64,000 bases of DNA from Chelydra serpentina (lineage: Eukaryota; Chordata; Testudines; Chelydridae): NCBI GenBank assembly GCA_037349315.1, contig JBAIAC010000021.1, positions 6,310,325 through 6,374,324 on the forward strand. Reading direction: 5' to 3'. The notes beneath the pieces were generated by a model, which searched no databases, had not been told where the DNA came from, and saw only the letters and a list, made by a program, of their open reading frames with translations. The position numbers and the translations under genes are program-made. Within the stretch, counting starts at the first letter, position 1. Each line of letters begins with the position of its first letter. This document shows positions 31,262-39,922 of this stretch, in pieces.

Positions 31262-31580
31262 ATGTGGGCGCACTATGGATTTGTATAGGGGCAGTAAGAT
31301 ATTCTCCGTCTTATTCACTATCCCTTTTTTAATGATTCCTAACATCCTGTTTGCTTTTTTAACTGCCGCTGCACACTGCATGGACATCTTTAGAGAACTA
31401 TCCACGATGACTCCAAGATCCTTTTCCTGATTAGTTGTAGCTAAATTAGCCCCCATCATATTGTATGTATAGTTGGGGTTATTTTTTCCAATGTGCATTA
31501 CTTTACATTTATCCACATTAAATTTCATTTGCCATTTTATTGCCCAATCATTTAGTTTTGTGAGATCTTTTTGATCACCC
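31262..31580 (-). mobile_element. CR1 LINE (second subfamily), 5' part, split by ERV-A
   Basis: The frame at 31262-31528 has FNVDKCKVMHIGKNNP and ILLPLYKSIVRPH, the RT region that directly precedes the portion found at 24357. Together with 23727-24379 it forms one roughly 970-bp CR1 remnant into which the retrovirus inserted. Confidence 0.9.
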
Positions 31581-31879
31581 TAGAGTCTTCCATGCTGGGG
31601 AAACGCTTCATCTCTTTACTACAGTGTGGACCTGGCCCCTCCTGCTCAGCCCAGAGACATTTTTCAGCCTCCCCAGTAATAAAGTCTCTGAACAAAATGC
31701 TAGAAAGGAGCAGAACCAAAGGGGCTGGGCAGGCTCCATAGGGGACACGGGCTCCTCCTGTTCCCTCCTGTGCCCCTGCCAAGCCCTGTTGCTGGCAGAG
31801 AACAGCCGCCCCATCGCCACCCCTGAGGCAGCCACGTCTCGGGGCTCCCCAAACAGCCCCACTACCACTGACCCCCTTT

Positions 31880-32450
31880 GGGGAGTGACTCAATCCTCAA
31901 TTGCCAGAGCCCCGCCCCCAGGAGCTGCCCCGCCCCTGGGCTGTGCTAGAGCCCCGCCCCCAGGAGCTGCCCCGCCCCCGATCTCTGGGCTTTGTTCTCC
32001 CGGCTCCTGCCTCCCGGCCCCGAGCTGCTCCAGTCCCGGTCTGTGTCCTGCAAACAACGCTGGGGCTGGCACTGAGCATGCTCAGTAACAGCCTTACCTG
32101 GGCTGAAGAGGGCGGAAGCGGCTCCCGGGGCAGGCTGGGAGATGTAGTTCCTGGCGCTCCTGAAGGGAGTGGAAGTGACGTTGTGAACACGCGCGCGGCT
32201 CTGTGTGGCTCATGCACGGCCGTTGGCGCCTCACCCGGAGCCGTTGAAGAGTTTTGTGTCTCCGGCATTGGGCATGCGCAGATCGGGGCCGGGGGGAGAA
32301 GAGCAGGTGACCCCCCGAGGGGCGGGGAGAGAAAGGGGGGTGGGGCTGAGACCCTCTTGGATTTACCGCTGCCCCCGGCCCTGGGGACCCCCCTCCCACG
32401 ACCCCTTTCTCCCTAGAGAGCCACGAGCCACACCCAGGGTGACGCCCCCC
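31880..32450. promoter_or_regulatory. CpG- and GC-box-rich promoter-like island
   Basis: Four or more CCCCGCCCC-type Sp1 boxes lie at 31910-31980, in two tandem copies of AGAGCCCCGCCCCCAGGAGC. They are followed by an ACTACATCTCCCAG element on the minus strand near 32135 (ZNF143/SBS-like), TGACGT near 32176 (CRE half), TTGGCGCC near 32225 (E2F-like) and GGCATGCGCAG near 32272 (NRF1-like). These sites are typical of housekeeping, often bidirectional, promoters. No coding exon was recognised nearby. Confidence 0.5.
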
Positions 32451-32602
32451 CCTTCCTCCCAATCCCTGAGCAGGTCTCTGTGCCCCTCCCCACCGTAACC
32501 CATTTTCTCCCTCTCCCCCTCCCCCAATGGGCGGCTCTCACTGTGGGGGGTGGGGCTCTGGGGTCACTGGCCAGGGACTCTGGTGACTCGGTCCCAGGGA
32601 AT

Positions 32603-32663
32603 ATCTGGGGGGCCCTGGCTCAGGGTCTGGGCTCTGGGGGGGTCTGGGGCCCCTGGCTGGGTG
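32603..32663 (+). repeat. Isolated pair of the 38-bp minisatellite monomer
   Basis: ATCTGGGGGGCCCTGGCTCA...GGTCTGGGGCCCCTGGCTGG is about 1.6 units of the repeat that fills 54.5-64 kb. It stands alone here, about 22 kb from the array. Confidence 0.8.
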
Positions 32664-33318
32664 CTGTGAATGTGACATCACCGATTTTGCTTTTCTCCCC
32701 TCTTGAAAACTGCAGAAACTTATGGTTCTCTTGGGAAAATTCATCCCCCGAGTCCTTGTCCTAGATCTGGGGGTGAGGGAGGTGGAAAGGGGGTTCGCGC
32801 TGCCCCACAACGGTCTCTTCCACAGCGCTCTGGACTCGTTCTTCCTGAAACCTGGTGTCACGGACGCCACTGTTAATCCAGAGTCACTGCCTGGAAAGAT
32901 GAGGAGTGACTCCAGATGGACAGCGGCGCAAATGAGATCAGCAATTCCCCCTGTGAGGAGGGGCTCTCATTAGCTGCTCCCCCCAGAGAGCTCAAGGAGG
33001 GAAGGCTGCTCCAACGCCCTGTCCCTCTCTGCTCAGGATATTGGGGTTCAGCTTCGTGGGTCAGACGCTGCAGCCTCCATTGTGATCTGGGAGACCAGGC
33101 TTAGCAGCTGCTGCTCCCCCAGCAGGGTTCTGTGCTGGAAAGTGACCTTAATTAAACCTTCTCTGCCGTCCCAGGTGATGACTTTCTCCAGCAGATAATA
33201 ACCCTACTGATAATAGTTCCTCTTAATTAATTAGCCTCTTACAGGTGGTATGGGTACTTCCACCTTTTCATGTTTCTCTGAATGTCTAAATATCTTCTTA
33301 CTGGATGTTCCATTCTAT
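32664..33318. other. Gene-free stretch
   Basis: No convincing gene or named element was recognised. Short frames are present but have no features of coding sequence. Confidence 0.4.
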
Positions 33319-33425
33319 GCATCCGAAGAAGTGGAAGCTAGTCCACGAAAGCTTATGCTGAAATAAATGTGTTAGTCTCTAAGGTGCCACAAGTGCTCCT
33401 GTTCTTTTTGCTGACCCAGACTAAC
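33319..33425 (-). mobile_element. Reptilian interspersed repeat fragment (as at 564)
   Basis: On the minus strand it reads CCTTAGAGACTAACACATTT, GCATAAGCTTTCGTGGACTA and CTTCTTCGGATGCATA. It is the same family as 564-648 and possibly a Penelope-like 3' end. Confidence 0.6.
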
Positions 33426-33989
33426 ACTGAAAACTGTTTATTACTCTGAAAACTGTAATAAAGAGATCAAGCATTTTCTCAGCATGGCATACTGCGGTTG
33501 GGGAGCGGGTGGAGTGTTGGAAAGTACGCTTCCAAACTCGGGAAATGACATGCTCCTGCTCCCAGAGCAGTCCGAAGTGCTGGACTGCTTGTTTCAAGGG
33601 AGCCATCAACCCCTCCTTTTCGCAACTGTGTGTGGTGGGGCCTTTGTGACTTTTTGGCCATGGATTGCGGCCACAGATCCCCTGCTGCATGGATCTGTCA
33701 TGCAGGCTATCGCCAGCCGCAAAAGATCTGCTGCCACCCTCCCCCTCCAGAAAGTCACAGCCTCCCCTCCCCCATAGAGAACAAGACAACCCCCTCCCAG
33801 AATGACAAGTGTGCCCAGTGCATGCAATGTGAGAGTGACTTTATGTTGATCCTTTCTGCTCTCTGGAGACCATGGTAAGCTGCTGAGTTTGGACTGCTGA
33901 GAGCTTACTTCACAGCAGTGCTCTACTCCCATGTTTCAATCACTGTTCCTGGCGGCGGCCAGTTCCTGCTGCTGCCCAAACCGCTCATC

Positions 33990-34200
33990 TACAGCGGCTC
34001 ACCAATCCTTTACCCCCCCTCCGCGTGGCCGGTCCCGGGAACTGAAAGTGCCCGCGAACCGCTCTGTTTGAACGGCTCGCCTACCCTTTATCCCCCCTCC
34101 GCGTGGCCGCTCCCGGGAACTGAAAGTGCCCGTGAACTGCTCTGTCTGAACGGCTCGTGTACCCTTTCCGCCCCTCTGCGTGGCCGGTCCCAGCAACTCT
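33990..34200. repeat. 78-bp tandem repeat, about 2.7 copies
   Basis: GCGTGGCCG-centred units recur at 34023, 34101 and 34179, each with CCCTTTA, GGAACTGAAAGTGCCCG and CTGTTTGAACGGCTC. It lies directly upstream of the frame at 34265. Confidence 0.85.
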
Positions 34201-34264
34201 CCCTGCCTGCGCACCACTAAGTTCGAATGGTTAGCCTCCCAACTCCCTCCCCCGCCCTGCATGG

Positions 34265-34639
34265 ATGGAAACCGCCAGGTGTCTTTCTTTAAAGGGAAAA
34301 TTAAGAATTCACTATACTAAAGAAACCACTCATTCAAACCAGGGCACCATGACTGATATCACTCTGATGAGGATTACCGAGACAGAGAAAGACCGCATGC
34401 TGCGTCAATGCCAGCAAACCCTGGGGCCGTATGCAGCCATGCTATGCAAGGCAATGATACCAGAGTACCTGCAGCTTGCATGGCGCAGGAAAGTATCCTA
34501 CCATGGAGGAGACAATAAGGCCGCTCTCCCTGGGAACCTGATACAAAAGCTTTCACTGTACCTCCAGGAGAGCTTCGCGGAGATCTCCGATGGGGATTTC
34601 TCCTCTATCCCCATACATATTGACAGACTTTTCGAGTAG
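34265..34639 (+). CDS. Unrecognised 124-codon frame, probably element-derived
   Basis: The frame is open for 124 codons, with a second in-frame ATG in a fair Kozak context (CACCATGACTG) near 34348. From there it reads as a compact charged, helix-rich segment (TETEKDRMLRQCQQTL, YLQLAWRRKV, LIQKLSLYLQESF). I do not recognise the family. The repeats around it and lack of a partner exon suggest a degenerate transposon or a retro-copy. The coding-like amino-acid composition argues against chance. Confidence 0.35.
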   Translation: METARCLSLKGKLRIHYTKETTHSNQGTMTDITLMRITETEKDRMLRQCQQTLGPYAAMLCKAMIPEYLQLAWRRKVSYHGGDNKAALPGNLIQKLSLYLQESFAEISDGDFSSIPIHIDRLFE

Positions 34640-34903
34640 TTGCACTGGAAAACGACTCAAAGCTGAAGGGCCTAAGGCCAATCAAGCAATACAAACACAG
34701 TGCTTATACACCATGAGAAGGGTCACAATGTGCATCCATATTGATCTACCTGTCGAATTCACACAGGGAAAGCACCCTATAGCTTAGTTACTTGAATCAA
34801 AATAGCCCTAAAACTCTGCCGTATGAAATGATGGAACATGTGCTCTTCCCTTTGTGAAAGCATGTAAAGAATCCATGCACTGGAGAGTAGGGATTGGGCC
34901 TAA

Positions 34904-35197
34904 AGGGAGCTAGACAAATTGGAGGATTGGGCCAAAAGAAATCTGAGGGGACTCAACAAGCAGAAACACAGAGTTCTGCACTTAGGACGGAAGAATCCCA
35001 TGCACTGGCAAAGCAGCAGTTCTGCAGAAAAGGACCTGGGCATTACAGATGAGGGGAAGCTGGATATGAGTCAGCAGTGTGCCCTTGTTGCCAAGAACAC
35101 TAAGGGCATATTGGGCTGCATTAGTAGGCATGTTGCCAGCTGATCGAGGGAAGTGATTATTCCCTTCTATTTTACACAGGTGAAGCCACAGCTGGAG
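34904..35197 (+). mobile_element. CR1 LINE fragment, left of ERV-B
   Basis: The plus strand carries the CR1 RT region [20 protein letters not shown] and [10 protein letters not shown] up to the equivalent of RPHLE, where it abuts ERV-B. A CR1 in the same orientation resumes at about 41900, roughly 65 codons further on in the LINE. Confidence 0.85.
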
Positions 35198-35433
35198 GAA
35201 AACAAGATAACAAGAAAGATTATGTATAAACAAATTGCAGTTGTTGATCATTACTATATGTAACAAAAAGTATAAATGCTTGCCTTAATTGTTTATCTTT
35301 GAGAGACCTGCCTAGGAGGGGGAAACCCTGTGTCCTAGTGCACTCTCTCCTCTTTGCAATTGCTTAGGTTAATAAAGTGTATCTTGCCTTGCTGCACCCA
35401 AAATAAGAGTGAGAACTCTGTTTTTCTCCGACA
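35198..35433 (+). repeat. ERV-B 5' LTR (start uncertain)
   Basis: TATAAATG at 35271 and AATAAA at 35371 are spaced as in a retroviral U3-R, and the end ...CCGACA lies three bases before a primer-binding site. The upstream edge joins CR1 sequence and lacks a sure TG start; it could be a few bases to the left or truncated. No matching 3' LTR was found in the window. Confidence 0.75.
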
Positions 35434-35436
35434 ATT

Positions 35437-35454
35437 TGGGGGCTCGTCCGGTAT
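35437..35454 (+). other. ERV-B primer-binding site, tRNA-Pro
   Basis: TGGGGGCTCGTCCGGTAT agrees with the classic gammaretroviral proline site at 17 of 18 positions. Confidence 0.88.
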
Positions 35455-36467
35455 GGCAACGCCTGCTGAGACAGCTACATCTGCTGCGGATCGTTCTCCT
35501 TCGAACCTCATGGCACCACAATAGAGGTAAGCGACCTTTTGAAATCTCTAATGGGGTTTCGGAGGAGGACTGTCCGTGGGGCTGTCTGTCCCTGTTGGGC
35601 TTACGCCATCTGAACTTATTAATTGTGCAGCAAGGTCAGATGCCGAGCGGTGCTGGGGAACTGTTTTGCCGCCCCCAATAAGGTTAGTTTGATGTGGTGC
35701 TGGGGACTTAGTTTTGCCACCCCCAATAAGGTTAATGCATAAGGTTAATGCATTAGGATACCACACCGGTGCTGAGGGGTTGTTACCGCCTCAAGTGTTG
35801 TATAAAGTCCGGACATACAGTATTAAGGTTACTGTATATGACAGATGCATCCTAGTGTGAAGAATTAGAGGCCTTGGTGTTTGTTTGTTTGTTTATGTGT
35901 GTGTGTGTGTGTGTGTGGGCGGAACTGAGTCTCTCATTCATAATTCCTCAGAGTGGAAGCCATAGCGTGCGATGAAGCGCTGAGGTCGAATTGAGATCGT
36001 TCTGTCCCGTCCCCTGTAGTGTCAGTATGAGTGAGGGCCACCGAAAGACGCCCAGAGAACCCTGAGAAGCGGTCAGCTCGTGACCAGGGATTTCTCTAAC
36101 GCAAGCTCGGTGGCTACATCGTAGTGGATCGGTAAAAGATCCAACCCAAGGCGGATGTCTCTGCATGGCATGCCCGGTGAGGGATCTGCCTGGGTCTAGG
36201 AGTGTGTGTCTCTATCTTTCTTCCTTCTTCTACTCCCATCTGATCCACTGACTGGTCTAATCACCTCACCAGAGGCAATTAGAGTATGCGGCTTCGTCTT
36301 TGAGGCTAGCCGATGCTCTTTGCAAAAGGGGTGTGTGAGAGAGTCGTGGACATTCCTACAAATCTTTTCTGTCTGAGTGCCTGAAGAGAGGGAGTGAGAA
36401 TTTCCTTAATTTATGAGCTGCTGCTAAGCAGACAAGGCACCTCCCTCGGTTTTCTTGAAATTGAAGA
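35455..36467 (+). other. ERV-B untranslated leader
   Basis: A good splice donor, GAG/GTAAGC, is at 35525-35532 and could serve env splicing. Three short repeats of CCCCCAATAAGGTTA lie at 35673-35735, and a (GT)n microsatellite at about 35897-35920. No long frame occurs. Confidence 0.6.
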
Positions 36468-37976
36468 ATGGGTGGGGGACAGTCTAAGAATTCCCCCTCG
36501 CCCGCTAAGGGTACCCCTTCGTACCTCATGTATGTGTATTATGGTCCCAAAACCTGCAGGTATTTAAAAGACTGGAATTCCTTCACGCGTGAAAATCCAT
36601 CTAAACAATTTCCAGTAGAAGGTACCTTCGATTTAGATAAACTTACATATCTCAGAGAAACTCTTACATCACCTAAAGCCTCTGATACACAGTGGGAGCA
36701 ATTTGTTTATTGGTGGGAGGAAGCGACAAAGAGACTCCACGAGTCTCGGGTGCGCAGTCTAAAAGATTCCCAGGAAAAACTAAAAAATCAAGTACAGGAC
36801 TTAAAATGTAAATGCAAAGAATCCGGATGCCTCCCTACCCGACCAACTGCTCCTTTATATCCCCAATTAGTTAAGATTACTGACAGTGAGGGAGCAACGG
36901 CTGAGGACATTGTGGATTTTTTCAGCAATGTTCCACAGCAGCAGATTACTCCTGCCTTTCCGCAGGCTGCACCTGCTGGTAATCTCCCTACGGCAGCATC
37001 TGGCTCCTTGCCACATGTTTCTTCTCCGGGGGGAAATTCTTCCTCTCCGCTGCCCCATCAACAGCGGAGAACTGATTCCGAGCCTTCCAGTAGCTCGCTT
37101 GATCCTGGGTCGCCAGACCCTGATTTTTCTTCTAGCCCGGTTTCTCACCACACTAGGAGTCAGGTACCAACATTCCAGGCTCCCTTAAGAGAATTGCCTG
37201 GTGCTGCAGGGAATTTGGTTGTCATTCATGCCCCTTGGACACCAGGGGACCTTAGAAACTTGGTAAAGGAATTTCCTAAGGTTAGGGAGGAGCCAGAAAA
37301 GTTTAGAGACGAACTCCGGACAGTGATTCAGTGTTATAATCCGTCATGGGCAGATGTTAATCAGCTCTTACGAGTAGTTATGCCAGCCGAAGTTAGACAA
37401 CGGCTTTCCAGACAGGCTGCTTGGCCCGATGCTGACCCGGGAATTGAACGTAACTTGAGGGAGGCTAGAGACCGTCTGTTGAACTCCATTACGGAGGTTT
37501 GCCCGAAGAAAACGGATTGGACAAAAATTAACAACTGTAAACAAAACAAAGGAGAGACCCCTGCTGATTATCTAGATAGACTGACTAAGGTATTTGAACA
37601 ACACTCGGGAATTGTTCAACCAGCTGAAAATGCCAGAGAAGCAGTAGGGGCTGCCTTTGTTCAGGGAGTCTTGCCTAAAGTCCAGCAGCAGTTAAGAACT
37701 ATCTGCATTGGTTGGCAGACAAAACCCCTTTCAGAATTAGTGACAGTTGCCAACCATTGTACAGCTTGCATAGAACAGAAGAAAGAAAGCACTGAAACAA
37801 AACTCTTGGCTTTGCAGTTACAAACTTATCAAATTAGAGGCCATGGGAGGGGAAGACGAGGACGTGGTCGAGGTCGGGGAAGAGGGAAAGGTCCCTCATA
37901 TCCTGCCCCAACAAGGAATACATCATGCCACTTTTGTGGCCAGGAGGGACACTGGAGAAATGAATGCCCAAACTGA
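36468..37976 (+). CDS. gag: ERV-B Gag polyprotein
   Basis: An uninterrupted 502-codon frame. It begins MGGGQS, with Gly2 for myristoylation of matrix. Residues 126-134 read PTAPLYPQL, placing a PTAP late-domain motif directly before an LYPxL-type one, motifs that recruit TSG101 and ALIX during budding in retroviruses generally. A Pro/Ser-rich linker follows, then capsid with a homology-like segment (NKGETPADYLDRL near residue 365), an Arg-Gly repeat tract, and a nucleocapsid with one Cys-His box, CHFCGQEGHWRNEC. It ends at TGA 37974-37976, with pro-pol in the same frame downstream. The length is normal for a class I Gag. Confidence 0.93.
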   Translation: MGGGQSKNSPSPAKGTPSYLMYVYYGPKTCRYLKDWNSFTRENPSKQFPVEGTFDLDKLTYLRETLTSPKASDTQWEQFVYWWEEATKRLHESRVRSLKDSQEKLKNQVQDLKCKCKESGCLPTRPTAPLYPQLVKITDSEGATAEDIVDFFSNVPQQQITPAFPQAAPAGNLPTAASGSLPHVSSPGGNSSSPLPHQQRRTDSEPSSSSLDPGSPDPDFSSSPVSHHTRSQVPTFQAPLRELPGAAGNLVVIHAPWTPGDLRNLVKEFPKVREEPEKFRDELRTVIQCYNPSWADVNQLLRVVMPAEVRQRLSRQAAWPDADPGIERNLREARDRLLNSITEVCPKKTDWTKINNCKQNKGETPADYLDRLTKVFEQHSGIVQPAENAREAVGAAFVQGVLPKVQQQLRTICIGWQTKPLSELVTVANHCTACIEQKKESTETKLLALQLQTYQIRGHGRGRRGRGRGRGRGKGPSYPAPTRNTSCHFCGQEGHWRNECPN

Positions 37977-38081
37977 CTGCCCCACAATCTTCCTCCACCC
38001 CCTTTCCCAAATCCTGAAGCGCCCGTTTTTTCCCCACAAAACAATTCTTACTAGGACAGCCTGAGGGAACGTAACTGCATT

Positions 38082-39569
38082 ATGAATCCATTAATTCCTA
38101 TTAATCAAGAAGGCCCATATGTAAATTGTGAAATTGCAGGACAATCTGTTGCTTGTCTTGTGGATACTGGAGCTAGCAAGTCTGCTTTAAGATCTTTAGA
38201 GTTTCCTTCTGTTCCTTTGTCATCCTTGTCTATTAATGCTGTTGGCATTTCAAACCAACCTGTTTCACATCCTGTCACAAAACCCCTTTCTGTTTCACTA
38301 GGGCCCCTTTCTGACCAACACTCGTTCTTACTTAGCCCCTCCTCTCCTGTTAATTTACTAGGAAGAGATCTTTTGTGTAAATTGGGCTGTACTATTTTCT
38401 GCACACCAGATGGTGTCTTTTTACAAGTTCCTGATGAAAACACCAACCTAGTACTGGCTACACTTCATACAGTGGAGCCAGCCAAAACACCGGCTACTCT
38501 CAGCCCTGACCTTGTGCATTTATTATCACACGTTCCCCCTCATCTTTGGTCTCGGCATGCAAATAAAGTGGGACAGATTCGGTCGGCCGAACCAGTTAAG
38601 ATTGTTGTTAATCCTTCTAAAACTTTGCCACGGGTTCCACAATACCCACTGCGTCCTGAAGCAGAGGAGGGAATAGCTCCAGTAATAGCTTCTTTGTTAC
38701 AGCAAGGTATTATTGTTTCCACTACTAGCTCTTGTAATACGCCTATTTTTCCTGTAAAGAAACCTGGGAAAAATACTTATCGCTTTGTACAAGATCTCCG
38801 TGCGGTTAATGCTGTTGTTTTGCCCTCTTTTCCTGTGGTTTCAAACCCATCTATAATTCTGTCTTGTATTCCTCCTTCAGCAACTTATTTTACTGTTGTG
38901 GATCTTTGTTCAGCTTTCTTTTCCATTCCCATTCACCCTGACAGTCGATATTTATTTGCCTTTACCTATAAAGGACGTCAGTACACCTGGACTCGTCTAC
39001 CTCAAGGATATACTGAGTCTCCATCCTTGTTTTCCCAGATCTTAAAAAAGGATCTGGATGATGTGATATTCCCAGGCAAATCTGTACTTATACAATATGT
39101 AGATGATCTTTTGTTAGCATCCCCTTCCTTTGAATCCTGTAAAGTTGATACTTTGATTCTTTTGACTGCTCTAGCTGATAAGGGTCACAAGGCTTCCCAA
39201 GAAAAACTTCAGCTGTGTCAACCCAGAGTTCATTATCTAGGCCATGATATTTCACCTGGCACTCGCCATTTATCAGAGTCTCGTATTTCAGCCATTTTAA
39301 ATATGCCTAGGCCTGGTACTATTTCTCAAATGCGGACTTTCCTTGGCATGACTGGGTATTGTAGGCAGTGGATTTTGGGTTATGCCACAATGATTAAACC
39401 CTTGCAGGATTTGACAAAATTAGATACCCCTGAACCACTTCCTTGGTCCCCAGAGGCCGAACAAGCCTTTGTAGCTATTAAACAAGCACTTTCTAGGGGC
39501 TGCCTGATTATGCTAAGCCATTCATTCTTTTTTGTCATGAGCGTAATGGGTTTGCTTTGGCTGTACTAA
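38082..39569 (+). CDS. pol: ERV-B protease and reverse transcriptase
   Basis: A 495-codon frame, in the same frame as gag but beyond TGA (37974) and a second in-frame TAG (38052-38054). Protease is at the start with LVDTGAS near residue 30 and LLGRDLL near 95. RT follows with KTYRFVQDLRAVN-like blocks, VVDLCSAFFSIPI and the catalytic IQYVDDLLLA near residue 340, then the thumb with FLGMTGYCRQW. It leaves frame near 39510, after which the connection region continues in another frame. The first ATG is not necessarily the true start, as Pol is normally made as a Gag fusion. Confidence 0.9.
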   Translation: MNPLIPINQEGPYVNCEIAGQSVACLVDTGASKSALRSLEFPSVPLSSLSINAVGISNQPVSHPVTKPLSVSLGPLSDQHSFLLSPSSPVNLLGRDLLCKLGCTIFCTPDGVFLQVPDENTNLVLATLHTVEPAKTPATLSPDLVHLLSHVPPHLWSRHANKVGQIRSAEPVKIVVNPSKTLPRVPQYPLRPEAEEGIAPVIASLLQQGIIVSTTSSCNTPIFPVKKPGKNTYRFVQDLRAVNAVVLPSFPVVSNPSIILSCIPPSATYFTVVDLCSAFFSIPIHPDSRYLFAFTYKGRQYTWTRLPQGYTESPSLFSQILKKDLDDVIFPGKSVLIQYVDDLLLASPSFESCKVDTLILLTALADKGHKASQEKLQLCQPRVHYLGHDISPGTRHLSESRISAILNMPRPGTISQMRTFLGMTGYCRQWILGYATMIKPLQDLTKLDTPEPLPWSPEAEQAFVAIKQALSRGCLIMLSHSFFFVMSVMGLLWLY

Positions 39570-39922
39570 CGCAAAAACACGGGGATAAACACCGTCCAAT
39601 TGCTTATTACAGTACTGCCCTAGACACTGTGGCCGCTGGGTTCCCTCCCTGTCTTCGTGCTGTAGCTGCAGTGGCTCTTTCTGTACAATTATCAGAATCC
39701 ATTGTTTTAGCGTCACCCTTAACTGTCGCTGTACCCCATGCTGTTGCAGCTCTTCTGTTAAAATCTAAGACACAGCATCTGTCTACATCTTGCCTTACAA
39801 AATATGAGCTTGTACTACTGTTATCGTCTCATATTACCTTGGCTCGTTGCCCCGTTCTAAATCCGGCCTCCCTGTTACCTGGGCCGGAGGATGGGGGGAG
39901 TCACATAACTGTGTATCTGTGA
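39520..39922 (+). pseudogene. ERV-B RT connection region, shifted frame
   Basis: The residues AVLTQKHGDKHRPIAYYS and FPPCLRAVAAVALSV belong between RT and RNase H. This stretch is frameshifted against the RT frame (near a T run at 39528-39533) and again against the RNase H frame (near the G run at 39887-39898). Confidence 0.8.

Noticed and set aside
31624..32416. Frames of 154 and 171 codons over the promoter-like island
   Set aside because: The CpG-rich composition leaves all frames open; no initiation context or conserved residues were seen.
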